From Methanomicrobia archaeon (GTDB taxonomy: Archaea; Halobacteriota; Bog-38; Methanoflorentales; Methanoflorentaceae), in NCBI GenBank assembly GCA_015660915.1, contig JACTTZ010000009.1, positions 62,001 to 126,000 of the forward strand: 64,000 nucleotides of DNA, in the 5' to 3' direction. A program made the position numbers and the translations under genes. Within the stretch, counting starts at the first letter, position 1. Every line of letters starts with the position of its first letter. The notes below the pieces were generated by a model, which ran no database searches, had not been told where the DNA came from, and was given only the letters and a program-made list of their open reading frames with translations. Shown piece by piece: positions 23,502-33,362 of the stretch.

Positions 23502-24776
23502 ATGTGGATGGAGTCAGGGGAGAGCGGCCATACAACCAGGTACGTTGCTCTATGCATACTCGGTTTGCTGCTGGTTTCACTCCTGTTTCCCGCTCTGGAC
23601 GGCCTGAATGCCGTTGGCTTCCTGAGCGATAAAACCTATCTCTTGATCCTGCAAGATAACGGTGAGCTTAGAGACACGGGAGGGACCATCTCCTGCATGG
23701 GATTGCTGACCATGCGCGATGGGGCCGTCAAAGGTCTGCAAGTCTGGTATTCGTCCACGGGACAGACGAATGCAATAGTCAGAATTCATGAACCGCAGAG
23801 CTTCATCTGGTTCTTCGGCACCGAGAACGTGAAACTCTACGCTGCAAACGTGCAATACGACTTTGCGTCCTTTGCCCCGTTCATGATGTCAAGCTTCTAT
23901 AACGTGACGGGACGTCACGTCGACGGCATCATCGCAGTCGACTTCACCGCGCTAAAAGAGTTCCTCAAACTCACCGGGCCGATAAGCGTGTCTGATAACA
24001 TTCTAACAAGCAGGAACGTCGCTGACATAATGTATTATTATTCGGTACAGTCTAAGGACGAGCTAACGAATCTGCTGTCGGAGCTCGGTCTCGCGATCGC
24101 TCGCACTATCCAGGATTCAAGCCTCCCCCTCAAAGTGGCCTTCTTCAGTACGGCCCGCCAGTTAGTGAGCGAGAAACATCTCCAATTCTATGTGCCAGGA
24201 GATTCAGGCGATTTCATACAACGAGCCTTCGGCGGCACGAGCATCCCACCTCAGGCTGACTTTGTCTCCGTCGTTGACTACAATTTAGGTGCCGGTAAAG
24301 CCGATCCCGGCATACACAGGTCGATCGACTCCCACGTCGAAATTCTCGCTAACGGCTCAACTATCTCACGCTTGACGGTGACGTGGACAAACAACGACTG
24401 GTGGGACTATAACGTGTTCACGACCGTTCTCATTCCGGCCAAAGCCGAAGTTACCGAGGCGAGCCACCACGCTCAAACGTTTGAAGGACCGCTCAAAGCG
24501 CGTGGCCCGGATTTCACCGCACTCTCCGCACGCGTCGTCGTGCCCGCCAACGGCACCTGTTCTGTGACGTACACCTACACGCAGCCCAGAAACGTCCACG
24601 GAAACGGGCTGGGACAGCACTATGACTTGTACATCCAAAAACAAGCAGGGATTGACGCATACACATTAGACGCCGCGGTGCAGCTCCCGACCGGAGCGAC
24701 CTTCATCCGCTCTGAAAACGTGGGGGCGGAGCAGGTGGTCACAGGAGATACACACGTGCAAGCGGTGTATATGTAG
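23502..24776 (+). CDS. DUF4012-family surface protein
   Basis: A 424-residue protein with one N-terminal helix (YVALCILGLLLVSLLFPAL) and a large external domain. The segment TYLLILQDNGELRDTGGTIS is the hallmark of DUF4012 (LytR-like relatives found in envelope and polysaccharide loci), and the region about residues 60-270 follows that family. The C-terminal 150 residues form a beta-rich domain with several N-glycosylation sequons. ATG 23502 is used; ATG 23508 is equally possible. The DUF4352 gene follows after 15 bases in the same direction. Confidence 0.82.
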   Translation: MWMESGESGHTTRYVALCILGLLLVSLLFPALDGLNAVGFLSDKTYLLILQDNGELRDTGGTISCMGLLTMRDGAVKGLQVWYSSTGQTNAIVRIHEPQSFIWFFGTENVKLYAANVQYDFASFAPFMMSSFYNVTGRHVDGIIAVDFTALKEFLKLTGPISVSDNILTSRNVADIMYYYSVQSKDELTNLLSELGLAIARTIQDSSLPLKVAFFSTARQLVSEKHLQFYVPGDSGDFIQRAFGGTSIPPQADFVSVVDYNLGAGKADPGIHRSIDSHVEILANGSTISRLTVTWTNNDWWDYNVFTTVLIPAKAEVTEASHHAQTFEGPLKARGPDFTALSARVVVPANGTCSVTYTYTQPRNVHGNGLGQHYDLYIQKQAGIDAYTLDAAVQLPTGATFIRSENVGAEQVVTGDTHVQAVYM

Positions 24777-24791
24777 GGGGATCAGCGCAAC

Positions 24792-25370
24792 GTGAACACC
24801 CGACGAGCTGTAATCGTAGCGTTCATCGTAGTTATTGTCGCTTCAGGGGCAATCGTATCCATAGAAGCATTTTTTGCCAACGTCCAGACTGCTCCGGACG
24901 GTACCTACAGCGAGATCGCAGGATCGATTCAGGGGCCGTCGCACGCGAACGTAACGAACGGCGCAATTACGCTAAAGGTAAACAACCTCACTGATGCGTC
25001 AAATCCGGCAGCGCGCGATATTTGGGCAAAGCTCAACAACCAGAGCAACGGGTCGTTCATGTACAATCATACCCTCGTTCCCCCTGCCGGAGAGCAATAT
25101 CTCATAGCGAACGTGACGGTGACGAATGTCGCGCACCGGCAAGAGCCGTTTTCCTATGCCGACTTTTTCCTTGTCGCAAAGGACGGCAGGATATACTATG
25201 CCAACTATGCCGTCTGTGGCGCTTATTGCAGCGCGAACGTGCTGCAGAATCGTACGCTGAGCAGTAATTTCACCGGCGATCTTTACGTACTTTTCTCGAT
25301 ACCAGCAACGTCAGAGGCAACAAAGCTTGTTTACGGGTCAAGTCCGCCTATCGTCGTGACTGTCGCGTAG
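24792..25370 (+). CDS. DUF4352-like surface protein
   Basis: A 192-residue protein starting with GTG and an N-terminal helix (VIVAFIVVIVASGAIVSI). The external beta-sandwich has many NxS/T sequons and the segment EQYLIANVTVTN typical of DUF4352-type immunoglobulin-like domains. Two cysteines (CGAYC) near the middle may pair. It probably shares a transcript with the DUF4012 gene. A paralogue at 29609-30124 matches it along most of its length but lacks the membrane helix. Confidence 0.68.
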   Translation: MNTRRAVIVAFIVVIVASGAIVSIEAFFANVQTAPDGTYSEIAGSIQGPSHANVTNGAITLKVNNLTDASNPAARDIWAKLNNQSNGSFMYNHTLVPPAGEQYLIANVTVTNVAHRQEPFSYADFFLVAKDGRIYYANYAVCGAYCSANVLQNRTLSSNFTGDLYVLFSIPATSEATKLVYGSSPPIVVTVA

Positions 25371-25717
25371 CGATGAGATTCGCCTCCACTTCGGTGCTAA
25401 GCAGGTTGTGGGCCGACCCGATCAGGCCATAACACTACGCGGTGATGCACGAGCGATTCTCGGTTCCGGTCAACATCGCCACTGCTTCGCGCCAATTGAA
25501 GCCATTGGCGGAGCTCGTCCGAATGCTGCTTCCCTAGTTGCCGTTATATTCCTCGACTAATGCAGGCCCCAGATTAAGAAAGGATCACGTCGTCGGCTGT
25601 GGCCCACGCCTCCGGCGCATGAAGGGCCGTTCCGCTTGGCGGGAAGAACCGTCGCAGCAGCCATTTGAGCCGCATAAGGAGGTCACCTCTTCTACTGCCC
25701 AAGACATTGTTTGAAAG
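25371..25717. other. Intergenic stretch before the epimerase gene
   Basis: About 350 bases with nothing recognised except the promoter at its end. Confidence 0.4.
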
Positions 25718-25728
25718 CCTTAAATAGC
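25718..25728 (+). promoter_or_regulatory. TATA box of the epimerase-dehydrogenase operon
   Basis: The sequence ccttaaatagc lies about 25 bases before the GTG at 25747 and about 33 before ATG 25756, pointing to a leaderless or nearly leaderless transcript. Confidence 0.5.
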
Positions 25729-25746
25729 TTTGATGGATAGCTATCC

Positions 25747-26592
25747 GTGAACGCAATGAAAGGCAAGAAAGTAATCGTCACCGGCGGTTTAGGCTTCATT
25801 GGCTCCCACCTGGTTGAAGCGCTGGTCGAAGATAATGACGTTACCATAATCGACAACAGGTCGACAGGGACGTTGGAGAATCTCCGTGACTTCGCCGACG
25901 CGTGCCTGGAAGTGATCGAAGGAGACGTCGCCGCACTCAATTTACGGGAAATTTTCGACGGTTGTGACTATGTTTTCCATCTAGCTGCACTCCCAAGCGT
26001 TGTGCGCAGCATCAACGATCCGCTGGCCTCAAACGAGTCCAACACGACAGGGACGCTGAATGTGCTAGTCGCCGCCAAAGAATCAGGCATAAAGAAGGTG
26101 GTCTATGCCTCTTCGTCATCGGTTTACGGCGATGCAGCAGCACTCCCGAAACGCCTGCGCTACTTCAACGTGTTCGGACCGCGGCAAGACCCTTATTCCC
26201 AGTACGCAGCGGTAATTCCCAAGTTCATTATCGCGATGCTCAACAATTCACCGCCGACCGTACACGGAGACGGTCAGCAGAGCAGAGACTTCACTTTTGT
26301 GAAGCACGTGGTTGAGGCAAATGTTCGCGCGTGCGAATCCAGCAAGACCGGGACGTTCAACGTTGCTTGTGGCCGTAACATTACTCTGAACAAGTTGATT
26401 GCCCTGCTCTCTGAAATCACTGGCAGAACTGTCGCACCGACGTATGTGGCGCCGCGGCCGGGAGATATCCGACATTCACTGGCTGATATTGCAAAAGCGC
26501 GGTCATTGGGCTATAAGCCACACAGCAATTTCAAAAAGGAGCTTGAAGAGACCGTGAGGTGGTTTGAACGTGGAGATAGATCAGAAAATTAA
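25747..26592 (+). CDS. NAD-dependent nucleotide-sugar epimerase lacking the YxxxK segment
   Basis: This 281-residue protein is an extended short-chain dehydrogenase of the UDP-glucose/UDP-GlcNAc 4-epimerase type. It has the NAD loop [18 protein letters not shown] (catalytic Ser region), [24 protein letters not shown] and [13 protein letters not shown]. However, [10 protein letters not shown] runs straight into RLRYFNVFG. In the family about 36 residues, including the catalytic Tyr and Lys of YxxxK, lie between these two blocks. The in-frame junction is near base 26150. The enzyme should be inactive unless the assembly is wrong. The dehydrogenase gene overlaps its 3' end, so they form an operon. 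Confidence 0.85.
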   Translation: MNAMKGKKVIVTGGLGFIGSHLVEALVEDNDVTIIDNRSTGTLENLRDFADACLEVIEGDVAALNLREIFDGCDYVFHLAALPSVVRSINDPLASNESNTTGTLNVLVAAKESGIKKVVYASSSSVYGDAAALPKRLRYFNVFGPRQDPYSQYAAVIPKFIIAMLNNSPPTVHGDGQQSRDFTFVKHVVEANVRACESSKTGTFNVACGRNITLNKLIALLSEITGRTVAPTYVAPRPGDIRHSLADIAKARSLGYKPHSNFKKELEETVRWFERGDRSEN

Positions 26593-27907
26593 GAACAAAA
26601 CGGCGCGTATCGCCATCATAGGGCTAGGCTATGTCGGGCTTCCGACCGCTGTGAACTTCGCTGAGAATGGATTCAGCGTCATCGGCGTCAACAGAACGCA
26701 AGACAAAGTCGATCTCATCAATGCGGGAGGCTGCTACCTCACCGACTTAAACCTCGACGAGCGCGTAAGGAGACTGGTGAAACTTGGCAAACTCACAGCA
26801 ACTACCGACACCGTAGAAGCCACACGCAAAAGCGACGTGATCATCATCACCGTGCCGACGCCTGTCACAGCAGATAAGCAACCAGACTTATCGTTCGTCA
26901 CTTCCGCCGGTCGAGCGGTTGCGGGCGGCTTAGGCCACGAGAAGCTCGTCGTCTTGGAATCGACCGTGTACCCGGGGGTCGTTGATGAGGTGCTCAAACC
27001 GATACTTGAAGAGCCGGGGTTTACAGCAGGGGTTGATTTTGGACTTGCCTACTGTCCGGAACGATACAATCCCGGAGACGCTGACCACGGTATCAGGGAC
27101 GTCGTGCGGATCGTCGGCGGCATCACGCCGGAATGGGCTGAAGCAACCGCGCGGTTATACGCAAGCAACGCGAAGGACGTGGTCATTGTCAGGGATATCA
27201 GGACAGCTGAAGCCGCCAAAGTCATAGAGAACATTCAGAGGGATCTCAATATCGCGTTGATGAATGAGCTTGCGCTGATCTTTGAACGCCTGCACATCGA
27301 TATCCTGGATGTCATTAAAGCCGCATCGACGAAGTGGAATTTCAACGTGTATTACCCGGGAGCCGGGGTAGGGGGGCATTGCCTGCCCGTTGACCCGTAT
27401 TACCTTGTGCATAAGGCTGAAGCCCTGGGGTACCACTCCCAGGTCATCACGGCCGGCAGGGCGATAAACGACTATATGCCCTTCCACGTTTTCCAATTGG
27501 TCGTGGACGCCCTGAACGAACAGGAACGCTCCGTGAACGGCTCGAAGATAGCAGTCCTCGGCCTCTCCTATAAAGAGAACGTGGGCGACTCCCGTGAGAG
27601 TCCAAGTGCGGTACTCGTTGGGGAGCTTAAGAAGCGGGGGGCTCACGTTCACCTCGTTGACCCTTACGTCGGCGAGCTGGCCCTGCGAGCACTGGCCATT
27701 CCCGAAGTGACGGCGTACGAAGCACTCGCCGCGGCCGACGCGCTTGTCCTGATGACGGCACATCGCGATTTCGCTGGGCTCGACCTGCGCAGAATCAAGA
27801 ACCTTATGCGCACCCCGGTAATTGTCGACGGCCGCCGGTTTTTCGACACAGAGGCCGTCACGAAGTTGGGGTTTGTCTATAGAGGGGTGGGTGCCAACAA
27901 TGGGTGA
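26570..27907 (+). CDS. UDP-N-acetyl-D-mannosamine dehydrogenase-type nucleotide-sugar dehydrogenase
   Basis: A 445-residue enzyme that oxidises a UDP-sugar twice to the uronic acid. It has the NAD-binding GLGYVGLP, the [10 protein letters not shown] substrate segment that marks the WecC/UDP-ManNAc dehydrogenase branch, and catalytic Cys in [15 protein letters not shown]. The C-terminal domain ends with VDGRRFFD...GVG. GTG 26570 is chosen because a gaggtgg site is 7 bases upstream; TTG 26564 is also in frame. The start lies inside the epimerase gene. Together they would supply an acidic HexNAc sugar for surface glycans. A remnant of a second such dehydrogenase lies at 39660-39845. Confidence 0.9.
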   Translation: MEIDQKIKNKTARIAIIGLGYVGLPTAVNFAENGFSVIGVNRTQDKVDLINAGGCYLTDLNLDERVRRLVKLGKLTATTDTVEATRKSDVIIITVPTPVTADKQPDLSFVTSAGRAVAGGLGHEKLVVLESTVYPGVVDEVLKPILEEPGFTAGVDFGLAYCPERYNPGDADHGIRDVVRIVGGITPEWAEATARLYASNAKDVVIVRDIRTAEAAKVIENIQRDLNIALMNELALIFERLHIDILDVIKAASTKWNFNVYYPGAGVGGHCLPVDPYYLVHKAEALGYHSQVITAGRAINDYMPFHVFQLVVDALNEQERSVNGSKIAVLGLSYKENVGDSRESPSAVLVGELKKRGAHVHLVDPYVGELALRALAIPEVTAYEALAAADALVLMTAHRDFAGLDLRRIKNLMRTPVIVDGRRFFDTEAVTKLGFVYRGVGANNG

Positions 27908-28117
27908 TGAGCTACGACGTCGTTGCTTGCGAACGCGCCGAATCCTAAGAGTGACGCAGAATAAGGCGGACGGGTGGTTTGTGGAAAGAGTGAAAGCTGT
28001 TGTCATCTTTTGATGAACGTTTGAGGTTGTCGCGCGACTATTTAAGAAGCGCCGTTGACGTTGATCGTGCGTGTGAGCCCCTATCGCTTGACGTTTCTCG
28101 CGAGGCGAGGCGATCTC

Positions 28118-28306
28118 ATGTGTCCCACAGAGAAAGAGTTCGTCCCCGACAGCGGCTGTATCTTGACGGTGCTCGAACCGGCAACCGCCCGCACACTGGA
28201 CACGGTTTTTTGGGATAGCCTAACTCGCTGTCGTTGGAGCGTGACCACTCAATATTGCCCAGGCCAAATAGTGGTCGTCGGCGACCGAATATATACCTAC
28301 GTGTAG
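28118..28306 (+). CDS. Possible small protein (62 aa)
   Basis: A 62-residue frame from ATG 28118 after a gaggcga ribosome-binding-like stretch, with a possible TATA (ctatttaag) at about 28036. Three cysteines and a hydrophobic end (QIVVVGDRIYTYV). I recognise no family. It lies in a region of decayed genes and may itself be a remnant. Confidence 0.3.
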   Translation: MCPTEKEFVPDSGCILTVLEPATARTLDTVFWDSLTRCRWSVTTQYCPGQIVVVGDRIYTYV

Positions 28307-28596
28307 ATGGCGCGCAAGATGGGATGCGATTTTATCTGTGTACCAAGCGGCGAGCCCACGCGAACGGATAGACGAACTGAGCGAGGATGAGTTCCCGTCG
28401 CTCATCGTGGAGGATCTTGGAGACCCGCTGCCATGAGCAATTGAACAGCCGACCCGTTGCCCCCGACTGTAGCGCGCGTGAACTGAAGCGAGTAGATACA
28501 AACCTCGCTATCTCGCAGCGTGTGCTTCGCAGTATTCAGATGAAACGCTGCCCGGCGGCGGAAGGTATAGATCCGAACGACTGGCACCTCGCGAGC
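28307..28596. other. Decayed stretch before the duplicated OB-fold gene
   Basis: No intact gene. The plus strand from about 28350 to 28436 encodes a coding-like acidic tail (RIDELSEDEFPSLIVEDLG) ending in TGA, probably the 3' remnant of an unidentified gene. Confidence 0.35.
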
Positions 28597-29073
28597 ATGC
28601 GGCGAGGGATTATTGCGGTGGCTCATCTCTGCGTTTGTTGTCGTTGCGGCATACTACCAAGCAAATGTCACGCAGCACCTCGACTACCTGCACGAAACGA
28701 GGTGTATGGACTACGCAAAGTACGTGGGGCAGAACGTCACGAAAACAGGCACGGTCTCCGCGACAGGCGCAGGGTCATTTCAGCTCAAGGGGTTGTACGA
28801 CACCTATATGATCTTCTCGTCGCACGCGGTGCAGCGACAGGATGACGTGCCGTCGTCGGTACGCTCCAGCCCGGACGCCAGCTACGCGTGGAGACGATGT
28901 TCGTCTCGCCCTAGCTGCTGGGCGTTCTCGTCTATGTCCGCTCCTTTATTGCGCTCATCTTTGTGGCCGTGCTCCTTTTAGTGAACTGGCGGTTTGATTG
29001 GCGAGCGTTCGTTATTAGGCCGCGTGAAAAGGGTCGAAAATACGATCAGATCAGCAAAAGAGAGGTGGAGTGA
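28597..29073 (+). pseudogene. Decayed duplicate of the OB-fold membrane protein gene
   Basis: It aligns with 20999-21484 over its whole length (for example YYQANVTQHLDY and NWRFDWRA). Base gains and losses near 28618 and after 28840 shift the frame. The tail is in frame again and ends with TGA directly before the next pseudogene, as in the intact pair. Confidence 0.85.
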
Positions 29074-29079
29074 GCAGCC

Positions 29080-29575
29080 GTGAACTGGATGGCGCATATC
29101 GCGTTTGTCTTTATTCTCTGTGTGCTCCTTGCGCTCAGGTGGCCCGAATTTGGCGGGCGTAACACCTTGCTCGTGATGATCGGTGCGGTATTGCCGGATA
29201 CCTTCAAGTTGCACCTGCCGTTGCCGGATACCTTCAAGTTGCACCTGCCGTTGTAGCTGCTCGGCATTTATGCGCAAGATTCTTTTATGCTATGCTCTTC
29301 CAAATCCCGATCGGCACGCTCCTCGTGTGCAGAGTGTGTGCCCTGCTCTTTGAAGAGGGGACACGTGTACGAGTGTTCCTGTTGTTTACCTTCGGAATGG
29401 CCACGCACTACGCACTCGACGTGCTGTTAATACACGTAAGTGGCGGGTCCCCGTTACTGTGGCCGCTGAGCTGGGGGATGGCAGCTCCAGTTGGTGCGGC
29501 CTGATTATTGGCTGGGAACAACCATCTTGGTGGCGGCCGCACTCCTCTTGTACGGTGCGTTGAAAGTCCGTCGCG
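29080..29575 (+). pseudogene. Decayed duplicate of the DUF457 membrane hydrolase gene
   Basis: The GTG start and first 40 codons match the intact gene at 21487. A perfect 30-bp tandem duplication (29191-29250) is followed by TAG in place of a Gln codon. Later parts (RVRVFLLFTFGMATHYALDV) match in another frame and are broken again near 29485. The metal-binding positions are largely kept in the pieces. Confidence 0.87.
29191..29250. repeat. 30-bp perfect tandem duplication inside the DUF457 pseudogene
   Basis: The 30 bases beginning ttgccggataccttc are present twice in a row without a mismatch. The intact paralogue has one copy. Confidence 0.95.
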
Positions 29576-29608
29576 ATCGGCGTGTCGGACTGGGGGAGCA
29601 CGTGCACG

Positions 29609-30124
29609 ATGAAACGAGCAGCGACCGTAGGCACGTTTCTTGCGACTACGCCGGCTAACGAGATTACCTATAAAGCGCCGGCTTCAGCGGTGCGCGCGTC
29701 TTTGGGCGAAACCGCGCGCAGTGATACGATTGCGTTGCGGTTGAATGGTATCAAAGATGCGTCAGACCCCGCGACGAGCGACGCGTGGATCAAATTCACC
29801 CTTGAAGTTGGGACGTATAACCTCACGCTGGCGCCGCCTCCTGGCGAGCGCTACCTTGTCGCGAATGTCACCGCGACGAACGTGCAACCCACGGACGTTC
29901 ACTTTAGCTACACCGCTTTTGCACTGCTCACGCCCAACGACACCGCGTATTATGCCGGCTTTGCCGTATGTAACACCAGCTGCTGGCACGCGCTTGAAAA
30001 CCGTACGCTGAGCGCAGGCTTCACGAGCAACCTTTATGTGCTCTTCTCCCTACCGGCAGGAACCAACGCACAAGAAGTCGTTTACACGGCGTCCGACCCG
30101 CCGATCGTGATGTCAGCTGCCTGA
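29609..30124 (+). CDS. DUF4352-like protein paralogue without a membrane anchor
   Basis: The 171-residue frame from ATG 29609 matches the DUF4352 protein at 24792 from about residue 45 on (LNGIKDASDPA, GERYLVANVTATN, LYVLFSLPAG), but its first 25 residues contain no export signal. The region upstream belongs to the decayed DUF457 copy. Without export the protein has no obvious role, so this is probably the surviving part of a decaying gene, although the frame is still open. Confidence 0.6.
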   Translation: MKRAATVGTFLATTPANEITYKAPASAVRASLGETARSDTIALRLNGIKDASDPATSDAWIKFTLEVGTYNLTLAPPPGERYLVANVTATNVQPTDVHFSYTAFALLTPNDTAYYAGFAVCNTSCWHALENRTLSAGFTSNLYVLFSLPAGTNAQEVVYTASDPPIVMSAA

Positions 30125-30361
30125 AACAATCGTCCAGAAACTCATATCCACACATCGTCGGTAAGGAACGTTCTCTCGGATTCATAGGCATCTGAAATAG
30201 TCAAACGGCCCTTAATCAAGCTCGCGTTGCCCGGAAGCTTGGCTCACGCCGGAACGCCGCCCCCTATAACATACAGCGAAGATCGAAGCTGCGCACAAAA
30301 AATGTGTTTTGCAAACGCCACTTACCTTGCTGCGAAGGCGTCAAGACGTTGGATTCGCCAG

Positions 30362-31333
30362 TTAGGGTTCCGCTCGCGCCGTGGTCGGTGACGCTGCCAG
30401 TGCTGCAGACTGCGTTTTACACACAACGGTGATCGCGTCATCGTCGCGCTTCACCGTTTCGATCACGACTTCCTTGTCGACGTATTCCGTGTAGATGCAC
30501 GCGATCATGCTACACAGAGGACAGCCGATCTGCTCGCAGACTTGTGGGGCTTCTTCTTCGACGGAACGACACGTCCCTATGTAAGGAGTGCCTTGGAGGC
30601 GCACGCTGAGTTCGCCGTCGCTTTGTGAGACAACGGCCTTGTCAGCGAGTTCCAGGCCTTTTACGAGGACGTCTTGCAGCTTGTCGGCGAGCGTGTGGCC
30701 GTCCTGCTGTTCACGGTCCTTCTCCGACCCCTGCAAGCCCTCCGTTTCGGTCCGGGCGTCTCTCCAGTCCACCTTCAGGTCGCGTCTCGTGTGCGCAAAC
30801 AGGTGGTAGCCGAGCGGCTTGAGCAGCACGCCCTCCTGTGCGGGGTTGGCGAGGTCGATCAAAAACGCACGGTCTTCGGCAAGGTGCACTTTTGAGGGCA
30901 CCTCGTACTCCCGTCTGAGCGGAATGAACAGCTTGACGTTCGTGCCGGTCATCGATGATGGCAGGTACACGCCCCTGTTCTTCACCCGAAGGTCGCGCAG
31001 CAGGTCATCAACGACGATGATGCTGCTCAGGTTTAGGTCTTCGGCGACCTTCTGGCTCATGAAACGTCCGGGGTTGAGAAACATGGTGACGGCGCCAACG
31101 AACAACGCGCCGATGCCGACCATCAACAGGACGTTGGCGATGGACGACAGGTTGTACAATAGGTATCCGACGAGCGTTATCACCGCCCCAATCGCAAGGA
31201 GCGCTACGCCGGTCCTCCGGAATTCCCACTTTCGCGCGAGGTCCAAGTTCTTCTGGTAACGGGCATTCTCCGCCTCAAGCTCGTGAATGCGCTTTCGAAG
31301 CCGGTATGAGGTAAGATCATCGGTCGCTTCCAT
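30362..31333 (-). CDS. Conserved membrane protein at the end of the MoxR operon
   Basis: A 323-residue protein beginning with a coiled-coil-like stretch (RLRKRIHELEAENARYQKNL), two membrane helices (TGVALLAIGAVITLVGYLL; VLLMVGIGALFVGAVTMFL) and a long soluble domain with cysteines in CEQIGCPLCSMIAC. ATG 31333 is used because the overlapping upstream frame is the shadow of the preceding gene. Proteins of this layout occur beside MoxR-DUF58 genes in methanogens. The function is unknown. It is the last gene of the six-gene minus-strand operon. Confidence 0.7.
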   Translation of the reverse strand: MEATDDLTSYRLRKRIHELEAENARYQKNLDLARKWEFRRTGVALLAIGAVITLVGYLLYNLSSIANVLLMVGIGALFVGAVTMFLNPGRFMSQKVAEDLNLSSIIVVDDLLRDLRVKNRGVYLPSSMTGTNVKLFIPLRREYEVPSKVHLAEDRAFLIDLANPAQEGVLLKPLGYHLFAHTRRDLKVDWRDARTETEGLQGSEKDREQQDGHTLADKLQDVLVKGLELADKAVVSQSDGELSVRLQGTPYIGTCRSVEEEAPQVCEQIGCPLCSMIACIYTEYVDKEVVIETVKRDDDAITVVCKTQSAALAASPTTARAEP

Positions 31334-31334
31334 G

Positions 31335-31862
31335 TCAGGCCTCCATACGGCGTTGCAAGAGTGCCGGTCGGCGGATCCGTGTGAGTGCAAACGCCACGCC
31401 GAGCACAATGGCACCTGAAAGCGCCGCCGCCTGAGCCGCCGTGAGCCACTTCGCGTACCCCGCAGCAATGCCTGGCACGAGCGATGCTGCTACGAGAACG
31501 GCCGTCATGAGGGCGGGCGCAGCGTATGTGCGGAGTTTCCCAAGGCGGGGAAACGGCGCGATGATCGACGTGAGCAGAAGCAGGCAGAGCGCCTGGTACG
31601 CCACGACGGTGGTGAGATCCGCCCTCAGACCAATAGCGCTCAGTTCCGCGATTACCAGCCCGTAAAAGCCGAAGCTCGGTGTATGCCACCGCGTGGCGTA
31701 CGCCACCCCAAAAGCGGCAAGAGCGGCTGCCCCCGCTAACGTCCCGAGGGTGAGGTGTCCGAGGTCAAGGGCGATGAGCGCGAGCACTGAAATGAGGAGG
31801 AGGACCTCAGAGGGGCGTGCAAGCGCCGCTTTGACAGGCTGCGTGATGCCGCTCGGTGCCAT
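31335..31862 (-). CDS. Hydrophobic membrane protein of the MoxR operon
   Basis: A 175-residue protein made almost entirely of five or six Ala/Leu-rich membrane helices, with a basic C-terminal tail (TRIRRPALLQRRMEA). No catalytic motif is visible. Its ATG overlaps the stop of the DUF58 gene by one base and its stop is next to the following start, so the operon is tightly packed here. Confidence 0.72.
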   Translation of the reverse strand: MAPSGITQPVKAALARPSEVLLLISVLALIALDLGHLTLGTLAGAAALAAFGVAYATRWHTPSFGFYGLVIAELSAIGLRADLTTVVAYQALCLLLLTSIIAPFPRLGKLRTYAAPALMTAVLVAASLVPGIAAGYAKWLTAAQAAALSGAIVLGVAFALTRIRRPALLQRRMEA

Positions 31863-33337
31863 TACGCTATCTTCGCCTCCTGCAGTGCTGGAAGCAGCGT
31901 TTCGGCGGTGTTCGCCTCGATGACCTTCACGTTGGGGATTTGCTCAAGCTTTCGCATCCGCCTCAGGTGTGCGTCGTAGGCCGCGTAGACCTCCTCAAGC
32001 GAGAGAAGCGGATCCGCAAACTGCTCGAATACCTTTGAAAAGAGTGCGACGACGTGCACGCGGGCTCCGCGGCTTGCCGCGAGACGTAAACCCTCAGTAA
32101 GCGGGCTGAAGTCGTTTTCGAGGTCAGAAACGACCACGATGCTTGATTGGCCCTGTGCGCGTTTGAGTGAAGCGGCTATCGCGCGGAATGCCGGAGCGCG
32201 CTTCAGGCTGCGCATGTAGCCCTCGCCCCGCGCGTACATGTAGGAAACGACGTGTCGGAAGTGTCTGATGTCCTCGTCGCTCTCCTCGTCCTCGGTCTCT
32301 GCGAAGTGCCGCTTGACGCGCACCACGTCGGCCCCCGTCACGTCGAGCTTTGCGCGCGGGGCGCGCAGGGGAATGCTCGGCTCGAGCTCGTTGAGTGACC
32401 GGACGACGCTCGACGCGTGCGGCAGCGATAGGTCGGCCAGGAGGCTCGTGGCAACCCCTTGGTCATCGTAGGTGACAAGGCCGATCCGGTTCCCCCTGGC
32501 GATCGCTGACTTGACGACGTGGCTCGCAACGTTGACCGCAAAATCGAGCTCCGTTGCGCCTGGTGGCCCGCGGGCCATCGTCCCGCCCTGGTCGATGATG
32601 AGGCTGACGCTCACGTTTCCGCCTATGGCCGCGTCGACCTCCGCGAGGAACTCCTTTGTCATGAGCTGGTTGAGCCTTGCCGACGCCTTCCAGTGAATGC
32701 GCTTGAGCGGGTCGCCCACGGCGAAGGGGCGAATGTGCGAGAGGTCGACTCCGCTGCCAGTGAGGCGCGTGCGGTACAGCGCTGGAACCGACGCGCTTGT
32801 CACGCCGCGAGCCCCTCCCGGCCCGCCGGCGCCGCCTTCGACGCTTACGGCGTAGGGAGCCTGCTGCACCACGCGGGGGGCGGCGCCTAGGTCGACCGTG
32901 TGCGTAAACAAGCCGTTGGTGACGGTGAGGGTGGCACGCCCGATCTGCGCGCTCTGCCTGCTCGCCATCATGAGCGTATACCGCCACGTCGCCGTCTGGC
33001 CTGCCGTCAGCGCGAGGTCGGCGCTGTTCGTTCCTTCCACGAGTTCGGCGACGCGAGGCAGCACATCAGTAAAGCGTCCCTCGACGGGCGTCGCTGAAGA
33101 GACGGTTACGTCGATGGTGACTGTTCCGCCCCGTCGCACCACGGGTTTGTCCGCGGTTCGCTGCACGTCAAGATTCAGCGCCGCGACCGACGCCTGGAAC
33201 GCGAGGAAGCGCCAGACGACATAGAGCGCAAGCGCGAAGCCTGCTCCCGCGTAGAACCACGCATCGAGGAGCGCCCCGAACGCGACAAAGAGCGCAGCAA
33301 GCGCGAGCAGGAGGTGCGTGAGACGGGTTGTCTTCAT
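31862..33337 (-). CDS. DUF58-domain protein
   Basis: A 491-residue protein with two N-terminal membrane helices, a beta-rich middle and the DUF58 core (SGVDLSHIRPFAVGDPLKRI, IHWKASARLNQLMTKEF). It continues into a von Willebrand A-like part containing SLIIDQGGTM and IVVVSDLEND. DUF58 proteins act with MoxR ATPases, probably in assembling or activating surface or metal-containing complexes. The MoxR gene is 25 bases upstream in the same operon. Confidence 0.9.
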   Translation of the reverse strand: MKTTRLTHLLLALAALFVAFGALLDAWFYAGAGFALALYVVWRFLAFQASVAALNLDVQRTADKPVVRRGGTVTIDVTVSSATPVEGRFTDVLPRVAELVEGTNSADLALTAGQTATWRYTLMMASRQSAQIGRATLTVTNGLFTHTVDLGAAPRVVQQAPYAVSVEGGAGGPGGARGVTSASVPALYRTRLTGSGVDLSHIRPFAVGDPLKRIHWKASARLNQLMTKEFLAEVDAAIGGNVSVSLIIDQGGTMARGPPGATELDFAVNVASHVVKSAIARGNRIGLVTYDDQGVATSLLADLSLPHASSVVRSLNELEPSIPLRAPRAKLDVTGADVVRVKRHFAETEDEESDEDIRHFRHVVSYMYARGEGYMRSLKRAPAFRAIAASLKRAQGQSSIVVVSDLENDFSPLTEGLRLAASRGARVHVVALFSKVFEQFADPLLSLEEVYAAYDAHLRRMRKLEQIPNVKVIEANTAETLLPALQEAKIA

Positions 33338-33362
33338 GATTATGAGCGCTTACTTTGGCTAT

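Noticed and set aside
27155-28006. Minus-strand frame of 283 codons
   Set aside because: Shadow of the UDP-sugar dehydrogenase gene on the plus strand; no family resemblance.
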